Origin: JBFWYO01 sp050186335
Lineage (GTDB): Bacteria > Pseudomonadota > Alphaproteobacteria > Bin65
DNA: 64,000 nt
NCBI GenBank assembly: GCA_050186335.1
Contig: JBFWYO010000001.1
Span: forward strand, 62,001-126,000
Reading direction: 5' to 3'
The notes beneath the pieces are model-generated. The model made no database searches. It saw nothing but the letters and a program-made list of their open reading frames with translations, and had not been told where the DNA came from. This document shows, in pieces, positions 34,600 through 43,479 of the stretch. Position 1 is the first letter of the stretch, and every line of letters begins with the position of its first letter. A program made the translations under genes and the position numbers.

Positions 34600-35721
34600 A
34601 TGAACTTACCGATCGGCGCAACCAAGAGCCCGCCGGGGAGCGGGCGCGCGGCGGGGCCCTACCTCAAGATCGAACGCCTGACCAAGCGATTCGGCTCGTT
34701 CGCCGCCCTGCAGGATATTTCGCTTGAGGTCGCCACCGGCGAGTTCGTCTGCTTTCTGGGCCCGTCCGGCTGCGGCAAAACCACGCTGCTGCGCTGCATC
34801 GCCGGGCTGGAAACCCACAGCGCGGGACGCATTGAACAGGCCGGCAAGGACGTGTCCGCGCTGCCGCCGCGCGCGCGCGACTTCGGCATCGTGTTCCAAT
34901 CCTATGCGCTGTTCCCCAACCTGTCGGCCGCGGCGAACGTGGGATACGGTCTGGTCAGCCGGGGCCTGTCGCGCGCCGAGATTGCTGCGCGCGTGGCCGA
35001 TTTGCTCAAGCTGGTCGGCCTGCCCGACGCCGGCGCGAAGTATCCCGCGCAATTGTCCGGCGGCCAACAGCAACGCGTCGCCTTGGCCCGCGCGCTGGCG
35101 ACGTCGCCCGGCCTGCTGCTGCTGGACGAGCCGCTCTCGGCGCTCGATGCGCGCGTGCGCATCCGGTTGCGGCACGAAATCCGGGCGCTGCAGCGGCGGC
35201 TCGGTCTGACCACCATAATGGTCACGCACGATCAGGAAGAGGCGCTCACCATGGCCGACCGGATCGTGGTCATGAATCACGGCGTCATCGAACAGGACGG
35301 CACGCCGCTCGCGATCTATCGCGGTCCGCGCACGCCGTTCGTCGCCGATTTCGTCGGCACGATGAATTTCCTGGACGGCAAGCTGGTTTCCGACGCGCGC
35401 GTCCGCGTCGGCGCCCAGGACTTGGTCTGCGGCGGCGACCACGGCGTGCCTGTCGGTGCTGCGGTGCGTCTCTGCATCCGTCCCGAGGACGTGCAGGTGC
35501 GCAGCGTCGACGCGGCGACACCGAACGCGCTGACCGTAACGATCGAGTCGATCGATTTTCTCGGGCCGTACGGACGCGCCCAATTGACGCCGGAGGTCAA
35601 CGGCGTGCCGCCGCTCACGGCGGATTTTTCGTCGAACCTGATGCGCGATCTCGGCGTCGCCGTCGGCCAGCGTCTCGTCGTCGCGCTGCCGCCGGATCGG
35701 CTGCGGCTGTTCGTGGCCTAG
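34600..35721 (+). CDS. ABC transporter ATP-binding protein, 2-aminoethylphosphonate-type (PhnT-like)
   Basis: 373-aa importer ATPase with Walker A GPSGCGKTT, FQSYALFPN, signature LSGGQQQR, LLLLDEPLSALDA, and a C-terminal TOBE-like regulatory domain (about 290-373). Position directly between phnW and a fused double-permease gene is the arrangement of 2-AEP importers. ATG 34600 has AGGATC upstream; the preceding 217 bp hold no gene. 4 bp separate it from the permease. Confidence 0.9.
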   Translation: MNLPIGATKSPPGSGRAAGPYLKIERLTKRFGSFAALQDISLEVATGEFVCFLGPSGCGKTTLLRCIAGLETHSAGRIEQAGKDVSALPPRARDFGIVFQSYALFPNLSAAANVGYGLVSRGLSRAEIAARVADLLKLVGLPDAGAKYPAQLSGGQQQRVALARALATSPGLLLLDEPLSALDARVRIRLRHEIRALQRRLGLTTIMVTHDQEEALTMADRIVVMNHGVIEQDGTPLAIYRGPRTPFVADFVGTMNFLDGKLVSDARVRVGAQDLVCGGDHGVPVGAAVRLCIRPEDVQVRSVDAATPNALTVTIESIDFLGPYGRAQLTPEVNGVPPLTADFSSNLMRDLGVAVGQRLVVALPPDRLRLFVA

Positions 35722-35725
35722 GCCG

Positions 35726-37447
35726 ATGGTCGGTCCCGCCGCCGAAACCCTGCCCGGCGCGCCGCCACCGGCGCGCGCCGTCAGACTGCGCTGGAGCGCC
35801 GACGATTTCGTCATGTGCGCCGGCCTGGTGCTGCTGCTCCTGTTCCTGCTCGTCTTCATCGGCGTGCCGCTGTGGGCGTTGCTGTCCAAAGGATTTCAGG
35901 ACAAGACCGGAGAATATGTAGGTTTTGCCAATTTTCTGGCTTATTTCCGAACCGGCGCGCCGCTCGATTCGCTCAAGCACAGTCTGACCGTATCGGCGCT
36001 GGCAACCGCGATCGTCGTCCCGCTGGCGTTCGTCTACGCCTACGCGCTGACGCGAAGCTGCATGGCCTTGAAGGGCTTGTTCGGGGCGCTGGCATTGATC
36101 CCGATTCTGGCGCCGTCGCTGCTGCCGGCGCTGTCGCTGGTGTATATTTTCGGCAATCAGGGCTTCCTCAAGATTCTGCTGTTCGGCGAATCCGTTTACG
36201 GGCCGATCGGCATCGTCATTGCGCAGGTATTCTACTGCTTTCCGTTCGCGGTGATGATTCTGGTGACGGCGCTGCGCATCGCCGACGGGCGCCTGTACGA
36301 AGCCGCGGACGCGCTCGGCGCGTCGCGCATGCGCATTTTCTGGACCGTTACCTTGCCGGGCGCGAAGTACGGGTTGGTCAGCGCGGCCTTCGTCGTGTTC
36401 ACGCTGGTCATCACCGATTTCGGCATCCCCAAGGTGATCGGCGGCCAGTACAACGTGCTGTCGACCGACGTCTATAAGCAGGTCATCGGCCAGCAGAATT
36501 TCGAGATGGGCGCCGTCGTCGGCCTGGTCCTGCTGGTGCCGGCGATCCTGTCGTTCGGCGTCGATCGTTTGGTGCAGCGCCGGCAGGTCGCGATGCTGTC
36601 GGCGCGCGCCGTGCCGCTGGTACCCAAATCCAGCCCCGCATTCGACCGCACGATGTTCGCGTTCTGCGCCATCGTTGCCGGGCTGCTGTTGTTCGTGCTG
36701 CTGGTCGCCGTGTGGGGTTCGTTCGTGTCGTTCTGGCCCTACAACCTGTCGCTCAGTTTGAAGAACTACGATTTTGCCACGCACGACGATTCCGGATGGC
36801 GATCCTACTGGCACTCGCTGGAAATGGCGGCCTGGACCGCGCTGGCCGGCACGCTTGTGGTGTTTTCCGGCGGCTGGCTGATCGAGAAATCCAAGGGCTT
36901 CGCGGTGCTGAAGTTTCCCGCGCACTTGCTCGCGATGCTGCCGCTCGCGGTGCCCGGGCTGGTGCTCGGGCTGGCCTATATCTTTTTCTTCAACGCGCCC
37001 TGGAATCCTTTGAATTTCCTTTACGGCACGCTGGCCATACTCGTGCTCAACTCGGTTGCGCATTTCTACACGGTCGGCCACCTCACGTCGCTCACCGCGC
37101 TGAAGCAGATCGATCCGGAATTCGAATCGGTCTCCGCGTCGCTCAAGGCGCCGGTGCTGCGCACGTTCGCACGTGTGACCGTGCCGGTTTGCGTGCCGGC
37201 GATCCTCGATATCGGCATCTATTTCTTCGTCAACGCGATGACGACCGTTTCGGCGGTGATCTTCCTGTATTCCGCGAACACCAAACTGGCCTCGATCGCC
37301 GTCGTCAGCATGGACGATACCGGCGCCACGGCCGCGGCCGCCGCGATGGCGTCGCTGATCTTCGCGACGTCCGCCGCGGTGCGCGGCTTGCACGGTCTGC
37401 TGTCGCGCCGGCTGGTGGCGCGCACGCAGGCCTGGCGGCGGCGCTAG
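35726..37447 (+). CDS. Fused double-permease of 2-aminoethylphosphonate ABC importer (PhnU-like)
   Basis: 573 aa with two BPD-transporter domains in one chain (about residues 75-275 and 365-560), each with an EAA-type loop (EAADALGASRMRIFWTVTLP and ..FESVSASLKAPVLRTFARVTVP). Such fused permeases are known in AEP and iron importers and remove the need for a second permease gene. With the ATPase it lacks only a periplasmic binding protein, which is not encoded here. Confidence 0.9.
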   Translation: MVGPAAETLPGAPPPARAVRLRWSADDFVMCAGLVLLLLFLLVFIGVPLWALLSKGFQDKTGEYVGFANFLAYFRTGAPLDSLKHSLTVSALATAIVVPLAFVYAYALTRSCMALKGLFGALALIPILAPSLLPALSLVYIFGNQGFLKILLFGESVYGPIGIVIAQVFYCFPFAVMILVTALRIADGRLYEAADALGASRMRIFWTVTLPGAKYGLVSAAFVVFTLVITDFGIPKVIGGQYNVLSTDVYKQVIGQQNFEMGAVVGLVLLVPAILSFGVDRLVQRRQVAMLSARAVPLVPKSSPAFDRTMFAFCAIVAGLLLFVLLVAVWGSFVSFWPYNLSLSLKNYDFATHDDSGWRSYWHSLEMAAWTALAGTLVVFSGGWLIEKSKGFAVLKFPAHLLAMLPLAVPGLVLGLAYIFFFNAPWNPLNFLYGTLAILVLNSVAHFYTVGHLTSLTALKQIDPEFESVSASLKAPVLRTFARVTVPVCVPAILDIGIYFFVNAMTTVSAVIFLYSANTKLASIAVVSMDDTGATAAAAAMASLIFATSAAVRGLHGLLSRRLVARTQAWRRR

Positions 37448-37492
37448 ACGATCGAGTTGCGGTGGCGGCCGACGCCGCTTCGCCGCCTGGGC

Positions 37493-38041
37493 TCAGTTTG
37501 CGTCCGCCAAATCCATCAACAACGGTGCGTAATGCGCCAGCGTCTTGGTGGGCAGGCCCGGCACTTTTGCATCGTCGTCCCATCGGCGCAGGGCAATCGC
37601 GTCGCGTGCGCCCGGCAAAGCCAGAAAACGCCGGCGTTCGGCCTCGCCCATCGGCCCGCCTTGCAGGACCAGGCTGCGCCGCGATGCCGGCGACAGATGC
37701 GCGCCATAGCCGTCTTCCACGGCGGCCAGGTAGCGTTTGGCGGCGACATGCCAACGCACCGGTTCGGCGACCGCAGCGCCGAAGATCTTCCGCAATGCCG
37801 CCGCGGCGATCCGCTCGTGGCGGTCGTCGCGGCGCTGCCCGAATCCCGTCGTGTCGCGGCGGCGCAGAAGATGACCGACGTCGTGCAGCAATGCCGCTGC
37901 GATCAGCGGCCGCGCCGCGCCGTCGCGTTCGGCGCGCTGGGCGCATTGCAGCGCGTGCGCGGTTTGCGTCACCGCTTCGTCGCCGTATAGCGCATTGCCC
38001 TTGTTCGCGATCGCATCGAGCAGATATGCGATATGTTCCAT
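37493..38041 (-). CDS. Phosphonate-locus HD-domain protein (PhnZ/Phn-HD type)
   Basis: 182-aa HD protein. ALLHDVGHLL carries the HD metal pair; DDRHERIAAAALRKIF, EPVRWHVAAKRYL and LRRWDDDAKVPGL are the family pattern of HD proteins that accompany phosphonate catabolism. PhnZ, a diiron oxygenase cleaving C-P bonds, belongs to this group; whether this copy is catalytic is inference. Start ATG 38041 gives MEHIAYLLDAI; an upstream ATG would add a non-family extension. Convergent with the AEP transporter genes. Confidence 0.85.
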   Translation of the reverse strand: MEHIAYLLDAIANKGNALYGDEAVTQTAHALQCAQRAERDGAARPLIAAALLHDVGHLLRRRDTTGFGQRRDDRHERIAAAALRKIFGAAVAEPVRWHVAAKRYLAAVEDGYGAHLSPASRRSLVLQGGPMGEAERRRFLALPGARDAIALRRWDDDAKVPGLPTKTLAHYAPLLMDLADAN

Positions 38042-38144
38042 GCCGCCGCCCATCCGCCGGGTCCGTTCGAAGGCGGAGGCGATCATACCGGCAATGTGTT
38101 GCCGTATCGTGTCGGTCGTGGAGATATTCGGCCGGCGCGCGGCG

Positions 38145-38624
38145 TCAGTATGGCGTGCCGTCCTTATGCATGAACACCGCGCCGCCGCCGACATGTTCGA
38201 ACTTCATGTCGACGTCGGGATACACGCCCTTTTCGCCCGCCACGCGGTCGCCGATCTCAAGGAACACGGCGTCCTTGCTCGATCGATTGACCAGATGATG
38301 ACCGTTGGCAACGCCGGCCTTGAACCCGGCCGCCATGCCCGGCTTCAGGATCGTTTCGCCGTTGTCGTCGATCAGCACGACTTCGCCTTCAAGCATGAAG
38401 ATCAGCTCGTCTTCCTTGTGGTGCCAATGGCGCAGGGCCGACCACGCGCCCGGTTCCAGGCGCGTCAGGTTGACGCCGAAGCCGGTCAACCCGAACAGGT
38501 TGCCGAGCGCGCGTTTGGTTCGGCCGGCGACGAATTTCTTGAATTCGTCGGGATACTGCGTCAATCCGCGCACGCCCTTCAATTCGGCGGCGACAACGGC
38601 AACGGGCGGCTTTTCCTGGCTCAT
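38145..38624 (-). CDS. Cupin-domain protein
   Basis: 159-aa single cupin. Metal site WHHKEDELIFMLEGEV (His-His and Glu) then HHLVNRS. Small cupins of this type serve as dioxygenases, isomerases or binding proteins and sequence does not specify. GAGGAA precedes the ATG at 38624. Divergent from the RraA-like gene. Confidence 0.87.
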   Translation of the reverse strand: MSQEKPPVAVVAAELKGVRGLTQYPDEFKKFVAGRTKRALGNLFGLTGFGVNLTRLEPGAWSALRHWHHKEDELIFMLEGEVVLIDDNGETILKPGMAAGFKAGVANGHHLVNRSSKDAVFLEIGDRVAGEKGVYPDVDMKFEHVGGGAVFMHKDGTPY

Positions 38625-38746
38625 GACTGATTCCTCCCCAAGCTCGACGGTAATGCCGACAGCATAATCGATCCGGCGCGTTCGGTGCGAGGCCGCTTTC
38701 GCGGGTCGCCCCAACCGTTATGATCGGCTTCGGGACGGAGGATTTC

Positions 38747-39397
38747 ATGGACCAGGAAGCGTTGATCGAGGCCCTGCGCAAGGTGGCGTGCGCGTCGCTG
38801 GCCGATGCCATCGAACAGGTTGCGGCGCGGCCGGGCCATCTCGATCCGTCGATCCGGCCGCAGATCAACGATCGTCGCATGGTCGGCCCGGCGGTCACGA
38901 TTGCCTGCGTGGCGACCGACGAACGCGTGCCGCCGCAGCATTCGCTCGAGGCGATCGATCAGGCGGCGCCCGGCAGCGTCGTCGTGATCGGCGCGGACGG
39001 CAAAACCGACGTCGCCTTGTGGGGCGGGCTGATGTCCGCCGGCGCATTCGCACGCGGCCTCGCGGGCGCGGTCCTCGACGGCGGCGTGCGCGACGTGGTG
39101 GAAATCAAACGCGAATACGATTTTCCGATTTACGCGCGCGACGTGACGCTCGGCATCATGATCGGCCGCTTCAAGACCGTCGCCGCCAACGTGCCGGTGC
39201 TGTGCGGCGGGATCACCATCCATCCCGGCGACATCATCGTGGCGGACGCCGACGGCGTGGTTGCCGTGCCGCACGTGCACGCGGAAGCCATCTTGAAACT
39301 CGCCGGCGAGATCGACGAGCGCGAAACCGAACAGGCCAAGTTGATCGTGCAGGAAAAGTCCGTGCTCAAGGGCTTGGCCAAGTACGGACGAATTTAG
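38747..39397 (+). CDS. RraA-like / HMG aldolase family protein
   Basis: 216-aa RraA-fold protein. WGGLMSAGAFARG and AVLDGGVRDVVEI contain the Arg-Asp metal motif of 4-hydroxy-4-methyl-2-oxoglutarate/oxaloacetate-type class II aldolases and decarboxylases, so it is more likely catalytic than an RNase-E inhibitor. GGAGG sits seven bases before ATG 38747. Nine bp separate it from the DapB-like gene, so the pair is an operon acting on a shared oxo- or hydroxy-acid. Confidence 0.87.
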   Translation: MDQEALIEALRKVACASLADAIEQVAARPGHLDPSIRPQINDRRMVGPAVTIACVATDERVPPQHSLEAIDQAAPGSVVVIGADGKTDVALWGGLMSAGAFARGLAGAVLDGGVRDVVEIKREYDFPIYARDVTLGIMIGRFKTVAANVPVLCGGITIHPGDIIVADADGVVAVPHVHAEAILKLAGEIDERETEQAKLIVQEKSVLKGLAKYGRI

Positions 39398-39406
39398 GGG
39401 ACGCTC

Positions 39407-40219
39407 ATGGCACTCAAGATTTGCATCGCCGGCGCGACCGGCTGGACCGGCTCGGCGCTGGTCGACGCCATTCTCAAGGCCGACGATCTGCAGCTGGTCG
39501 GCGCCGTGGCGCGCAAGGCGGCGGGGCAGGATATCGGCGCCGCCCTCGGCCGCGCCGCCGTCGGGGTGAAGGTGCAGCCGACGGTAGCGGCCGCTCTTGA
39601 CGCAGCGCCGACCGACGTGCTGATCGAATATTCCTCCTCGACGATCGCCAAGGCAAATGCGCTGACGGCGATCGCACGCGGTGTGGCCGTGGTGCTCGGG
39701 ACCTCGGGCCTCGCCGCGGAGGATTTCGCCAAGATTGAGATTGCGGCGCGGGCAAAAAACGTCGGAGTCATCGCATCCGGCAATTTCTCGATCACCGCCA
39801 GCCTGTTACAGCGCTTCGCCGAACTCGCCGTCCATTTCGTCGATCATTACGAAATCATCGATTACGCCTCGGCCGGCAAGCTCGATACGCCGTCGGGCAC
39901 GGCGCGCGAATTGGCCGATCGGTTGGGCGCCGCGAAGCCGCCGAAAATCGGTAAGCCGGTCGTGGATCTGAACGGTCCGCAAGAAACGCGCGGGGCGTCG
40001 ATTGCCGGGGTGCAGGTTCATGCCGTGCGCCTGCCGGGTTACGTGCTGTCGGTCGAAACGCAGTTCGGTTTGCCCGGCGAACGGCTGACGATCCGCCACG
40101 ATGCCGGCGAAAGCGCCTTACCCTACGTCGCCGGCACTCTGGTCGCGGCGCGCAAGGTCGGCCAAATTAATGGCTTGGTGCGCGGCTTTGATCGGATCTT
40201 GTTCGGCGATCTCAGCTAA
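39407..40219 (+). CDS. Dihydrodipicolinate reductase-like (DapB superfamily) protein, divergent
   Basis: 270-aa Rossmann reductase. NAD-binding region IAGATGWTGSAL, VLGTSGLAAEDF, and the DapB substrate motif KLDTPSGTA at about 166 are visible, but the catalytic His-His-x-x-Lys of true DapB is changed: the stretch is EIIDYASAGKLDTPSGTA, keeping Lys and losing both His. Hence lysine/DAP synthesis is doubtful and a catabolic imine or oxoacid reductase is more likely. Operon with the RraA-like gene. Confidence 0.82.
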   Translation: MALKICIAGATGWTGSALVDAILKADDLQLVGAVARKAAGQDIGAALGRAAVGVKVQPTVAAALDAAPTDVLIEYSSSTIAKANALTAIARGVAVVLGTSGLAAEDFAKIEIAARAKNVGVIASGNFSITASLLQRFAELAVHFVDHYEIIDYASAGKLDTPSGTARELADRLGAAKPPKIGKPVVDLNGPQETRGASIAGVQVHAVRLPGYVLSVETQFGLPGERLTIRHDAGESALPYVAGTLVAARKVGQINGLVRGFDRILFGDLS

Positions 40220-40273
40220 CGGCGCGGCATCAGAAGGCGCAAGCCTGACCTGATCGAAACGCTGCGACTCGTC

Positions 40274-40327
40274 GGGACGGATCGATCGTCCCAGCGACGG
40301 ACATCGAGGGACGGCCCGTCGCTTGGG
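40274..40327. terminator. Pair of hairpins between convergent genes
   Basis: GGGACG-GATCGAT-CGTCCC (40274-40292) followed by CCCAGCGACGG / CCGTCGC-T-TGGG (40290-40327). Strong stems between the ends of the DapB-like (plus) and cyclophilin-like (minus) genes; likely bidirectional terminator. Confidence 0.55.
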
Positions 40328-40373
40328 ATGCTTCACTGGCGGTCCGCGATGTTCGAGAGGGGGTGGTTGGGCG

Positions 40374-40784
40374 TCAGCGCGCACGCTCAATCCGCACGGT
40401 CACGGAGCCGGGCCGGTCGAAAATCGAAACATCGCCCACAACTTGCCCAAGGATAATGATCCCCGGCGCAGGGACGCGGCCTGCTCGGTAGTAGATGACG
40501 AAGTGATCCGAGGACCAAAGGCCCAGTGTGCCTTTCTCGAAAGGCGTTTGCCGCGCGACCTCGGGGAGCGGTGATGGCAGGTTTCCCGTCTTTTCCTGAC
40601 GGAGATGGTCTCGCATTTGAATCGTGATCGGCAGAAGCCAAAGCAGCGAATTGGCGGCGACGTTGTCCGTCAGATTGGCAGTGACGCTGCCCCATTCAGA
40701 GGAGATCAGGATACGCTCTTGAGCCGTCGATGGTCCCACCGACCCGATAATGAAGACGATAGCCGTCAAAATCCTTTTTAACAT
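40374..40784 (-). CDS. Secreted cyclophilin-like-fold protein
   Basis: 136 aa: signal peptide about 1-21 (MLKRILTAIVFIIGSVGPSTAQ) then a cyclophilin-like domain of the COG2164 type with DVSIFD near the C-terminus and GTLGLWSSDHFVIYYRAGR. Such domains bind small ligands and usually lack peptidyl-prolyl isomerase residues. Its GC content looks lower (by eye) than neighbours, which may mean recent acquisition. RBS GGAG at eight bases. Confidence 0.75.
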   Translation of the reverse strand: MLKRILTAIVFIIGSVGPSTAQERILISSEWGSVTANLTDNVAANSLLWLLPITIQMRDHLRQEKTGNLPSPLPEVARQTPFEKGTLGLWSSDHFVIYYRAGRVPAPGIIILGQVVGDVSIFDRPGSVTVRIERAR

Positions 40785-40834
40785 GAGGCGTGCTCCGAAC
40801 TTACCTGCTTCGGGAAACAGGGCGCCTAGGCTCC

Positions 40835-41863
40835 TCAGCGCACCGTCGAGGTCGCGCGCATCAGCGCCGCCCCTTGCGCCAGCGCCGCCAATTTGGCGGC
40901 GGCCACGGAGCGGGTCATCGGCACCATGCCGCAATTGGTGCACGGCACGATACGGTCGGCCGGCGCGTACTTCAGCGCCTCGCGCAGCACCCCGGCGACG
41001 GCTTCCGGAGTCTCGATCCTGTCGGTCGCCACGTCGATGGCGCCGACCAGGACGTCCTTGCCCTCCAAGAGGCCGATCAGCGACATCGGCACGTGGGAAT
41101 GGATGCACTCGATCGAGACCTGGTCGATCGAGCTTTTCGCCAGCGCCGGGAACACATGTTCGTATTGGCGCCATTCGCTGCCCAGGGTTTCCTTCCATTT
41201 GATGTTGGCGTCGATGCCGTAGCCGTAGCAGATATGTACCGCCGTGGTGCAATTCAGCCCTTGCGCCGCGCGTTCCAACGCGGCGACACCCCATTCGCCG
41301 ACCGCGTCGCCGTACACGTTGAACGCAGGCTCGTCGAACTGGATCACGTCGACGCCGGCCGCCTCAAGTTCCAGCGCCTCGTCATTGAGCGCTTCGGCAA
41401 ACGCCATGGCCATGCGCGGCCTGTCGCCGTAATGCGCATCGGCCAGCGTGTCCACGATGGTCATGGGGCCCGGCAGGGTGAATTTAAGTCTGCGCGAGGT
41501 TTGCGCGCGCGCGAAGCGCGCTTCGTCGCCGTGCACCGAATGGCGCCGCTTGATCGGCCCGGCCACCACCGGGCAATCGGCATCGTACCTGTTGTTGCGG
41601 ATCGGAATGCGTTGCTTGCGGCTGAAATCGATGCCGTCCAGCGTTTCCAGGAAGCCGTGCACGAAATGCTGCCGGCTCTGCTCCCCGTCGGTGACGATAT
41701 CGATGCCGGCGCGTTCCTGGTCCTGAATCGCAAGCCGCACCGCATCGCGCTTGGCTTCGGCCAATATGGCGGGATCGGTATGCACCCAAGGCGCCCATAG
41801 GAGTTTCGGCTTCGCCAGCCAGGACGGCTTCGGCAGGCTTCCGGCGATGGTGGTTTCAAACAT
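40835..41863 (-). CDS. Cobalamin-independent methionine synthase-like methyltransferase (C-terminal-domain only)
   Basis: 342 aa, equal to the catalytic half of MetE. Zinc ligands can be placed as H-x-C in VHICYGYG, Glu in VSIECIHSH and Cys in PCTNCGMVP; DEPAFNVYG corresponds to the substrate loop. With no N-terminal half it is of the core/archaeal-type, whose methyl donor may differ (methylcobalamin, methyl-thiol or folate). Start ATG 41863 overlaps the end of hutH by 8 bp, implying coupled expression. Substrate unknown. Confidence 0.85.
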   Translation of the reverse strand: MFETTIAGSLPKPSWLAKPKLLWAPWVHTDPAILAEAKRDAVRLAIQDQERAGIDIVTDGEQSRQHFVHGFLETLDGIDFSRKQRIPIRNNRYDADCPVVAGPIKRRHSVHGDEARFARAQTSRRLKFTLPGPMTIVDTLADAHYGDRPRMAMAFAEALNDEALELEAAGVDVIQFDEPAFNVYGDAVGEWGVAALERAAQGLNCTTAVHICYGYGIDANIKWKETLGSEWRQYEHVFPALAKSSIDQVSIECIHSHVPMSLIGLLEGKDVLVGAIDVATDRIETPEAVAGVLREALKYAPADRIVPCTNCGMVPMTRSVAAAKLAALAQGAALMRATSTVR

Positions 41864-43421
41864 CGTCGTGCACTCCTCCGTGTTTTCCGCGCACGCCGGC
41901 CTGCGACGGCAGCAGCGACGCGGCGAACCGGCGGAACGCACCGCCGATCACCAATTGTTTGATCGCCTCGATGTCGGGCGCCATGAACCGGTCGCGCTCA
42001 TAGAATGACACTTGTCCACGGATCAGCGAAAGGGCCGCTTCAAGCGGCGGCGAGCTGCGCATCGGCCGGTGGAACTCGATGCCTTGCGCGGCCGCCAGTA
42101 ATTCTATTGCGGCGATGGTCGACGTGTTCTCCGCCATCGCGTGCAGCCGGCGCGCCGCGAAGGTCGCCATGCTGACATGGTCTTCCTGGTTGGCCGAGGT
42201 CGGCAAACTGTCGACGCTCGCCGGATGGGCGAGCGATTTGTTTTCCGAAGCTAAAGAGGCCGCCGTCACGTGTGCGATCATGAAGCCGGAATTGATGCCG
42301 CTTTCGCCGACCAGAAAGGCCGGCAGCCCGCTCAACGCCGGATCGGTCAGCAGCGCGATGCGGCGCTCGGACAACGCGCCGATCTCGGCGATCGCCAGCG
42401 CCATCGAATCGGCGGCGAACGCCACCGGCTCGGCGTGAAAATTGCCGCCGGACAGCACATCACCGCTATCGGCGAAGATCAGCGGATTGTCGGTGACGCC
42501 GTTGGCTTCGCGCTCCAGCAAGTTTGCCGCGTAGCGCAATTGATCCAGGCACGCCCCCATGACCTGGGGCTGGCAGCGCAAGGAGTAGGGGTCCTGCACC
42601 CGGTCGCAATCGACGTGCGAGTGGCGGATCTCGCTGCCTTCTAGGGGCGTGCGGCAATCGGCGGCGACATCGCTCTGCCCCCGCTGCCCGCGCAGCGCGT
42701 GGATGCGCGCATCGAACGGCACGTCGCTGCCCTTTACCGCGTCGACCGACAGCATCCCGGCAACGAGCGCCGCCGCAAACGCGTGTTCGGCCGCGAACAA
42801 GGCGCGCAACGCGAGCGCCGTCGAGACTTGCGTGCCGTTGATCAGCGCCAAGCCTTCTTTCGGCTGCAGCGTCAACGGGGCAAGGCCGGCTTTCGCCAGT
42901 CCTTCCGGGGCGGGCACGATTTTTCCGCCGCTGCGCATGGTGCCGACGCCGATGAGCGCCGCCGACACATGCGCCAGCGGCGCGAGATCGCCGGATGCGC
43001 CGACCGAACCTCGCTGCGGCACGCAGGGATAGATCTCGGCCTCGGCCAGGCGTAGCAACGCTTCGATCACCGCCCAGCGCACGCCGGAATAGCCGCGCGC
43101 CAGCGCGGCGGCTTTGAGCACCAGGATCAAGTGCACGGTCGCATCGTCCAGCAACGCCCCGGTGCCCGCCGCGTGCGACAGCAGCAGATTGCGCTGCAAT
43201 TCCTCCAGCCGATCGTCGTCGATACGCGTCTGCGCCAACTTGCCGAAGCCGGTGTTGATGCCGTAGGCGGCATGCCCCGCGGCGACGATATCGCGCACCG
43301 TCTTGGCGCTGCGCTCGACCTCGGCGCGGCAGCCGGGGTCGAGATGCACGCGCCTTCCGGCGGCGATGGCGCGCCAATCGGCGAGGATCGCCTGGCCGGG
43401 AATCAGCGTCAAAGAAGCCAT
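41856..43421 (-). CDS. hutH: Histidine ammonia-lyase-type MIO enzyme
   Basis: 521-aa aromatic amino-acid lyase. MIO triad A142-S143-G144 in GSVGASGDLAPLAH, Tyr53 in AAYGINTGFG, and NLLLSHAAG with His83, the histidine-type selectivity residue. It should release urocanate and ammonia from histidine, although TAL or mutase activities share the fold. No hutU/I/G genes are present; it instead precedes a methyltransferase. ATG 43421 has GAGG upstream. Divergent from the HD-oxygenase operon. Confidence 0.9.
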   Translation of the reverse strand: MASLTLIPGQAILADWRAIAAGRRVHLDPGCRAEVERSAKTVRDIVAAGHAAYGINTGFGKLAQTRIDDDRLEELQRNLLLSHAAGTGALLDDATVHLILVLKAAALARGYSGVRWAVIEALLRLAEAEIYPCVPQRGSVGASGDLAPLAHVSAALIGVGTMRSGGKIVPAPEGLAKAGLAPLTLQPKEGLALINGTQVSTALALRALFAAEHAFAAALVAGMLSVDAVKGSDVPFDARIHALRGQRGQSDVAADCRTPLEGSEIRHSHVDCDRVQDPYSLRCQPQVMGACLDQLRYAANLLEREANGVTDNPLIFADSGDVLSGGNFHAEPVAFAADSMALAIAEIGALSERRIALLTDPALSGLPAFLVGESGINSGFMIAHVTAASLASENKSLAHPASVDSLPTSANQEDHVSMATFAARRLHAMAENTSTIAAIELLAAAQGIEFHRPMRSSPPLEAALSLIRGQVSFYERDRFMAPDIEAIKQLVIGGAFRRFAASLLPSQAGVRGKHGGVHDDV

Positions 43422-43479
43422 GTCGACACCTCGCCTGAAGCGCCAGTGTAGCGTCGAATCGACCGCGCGCAGAGGGCTG

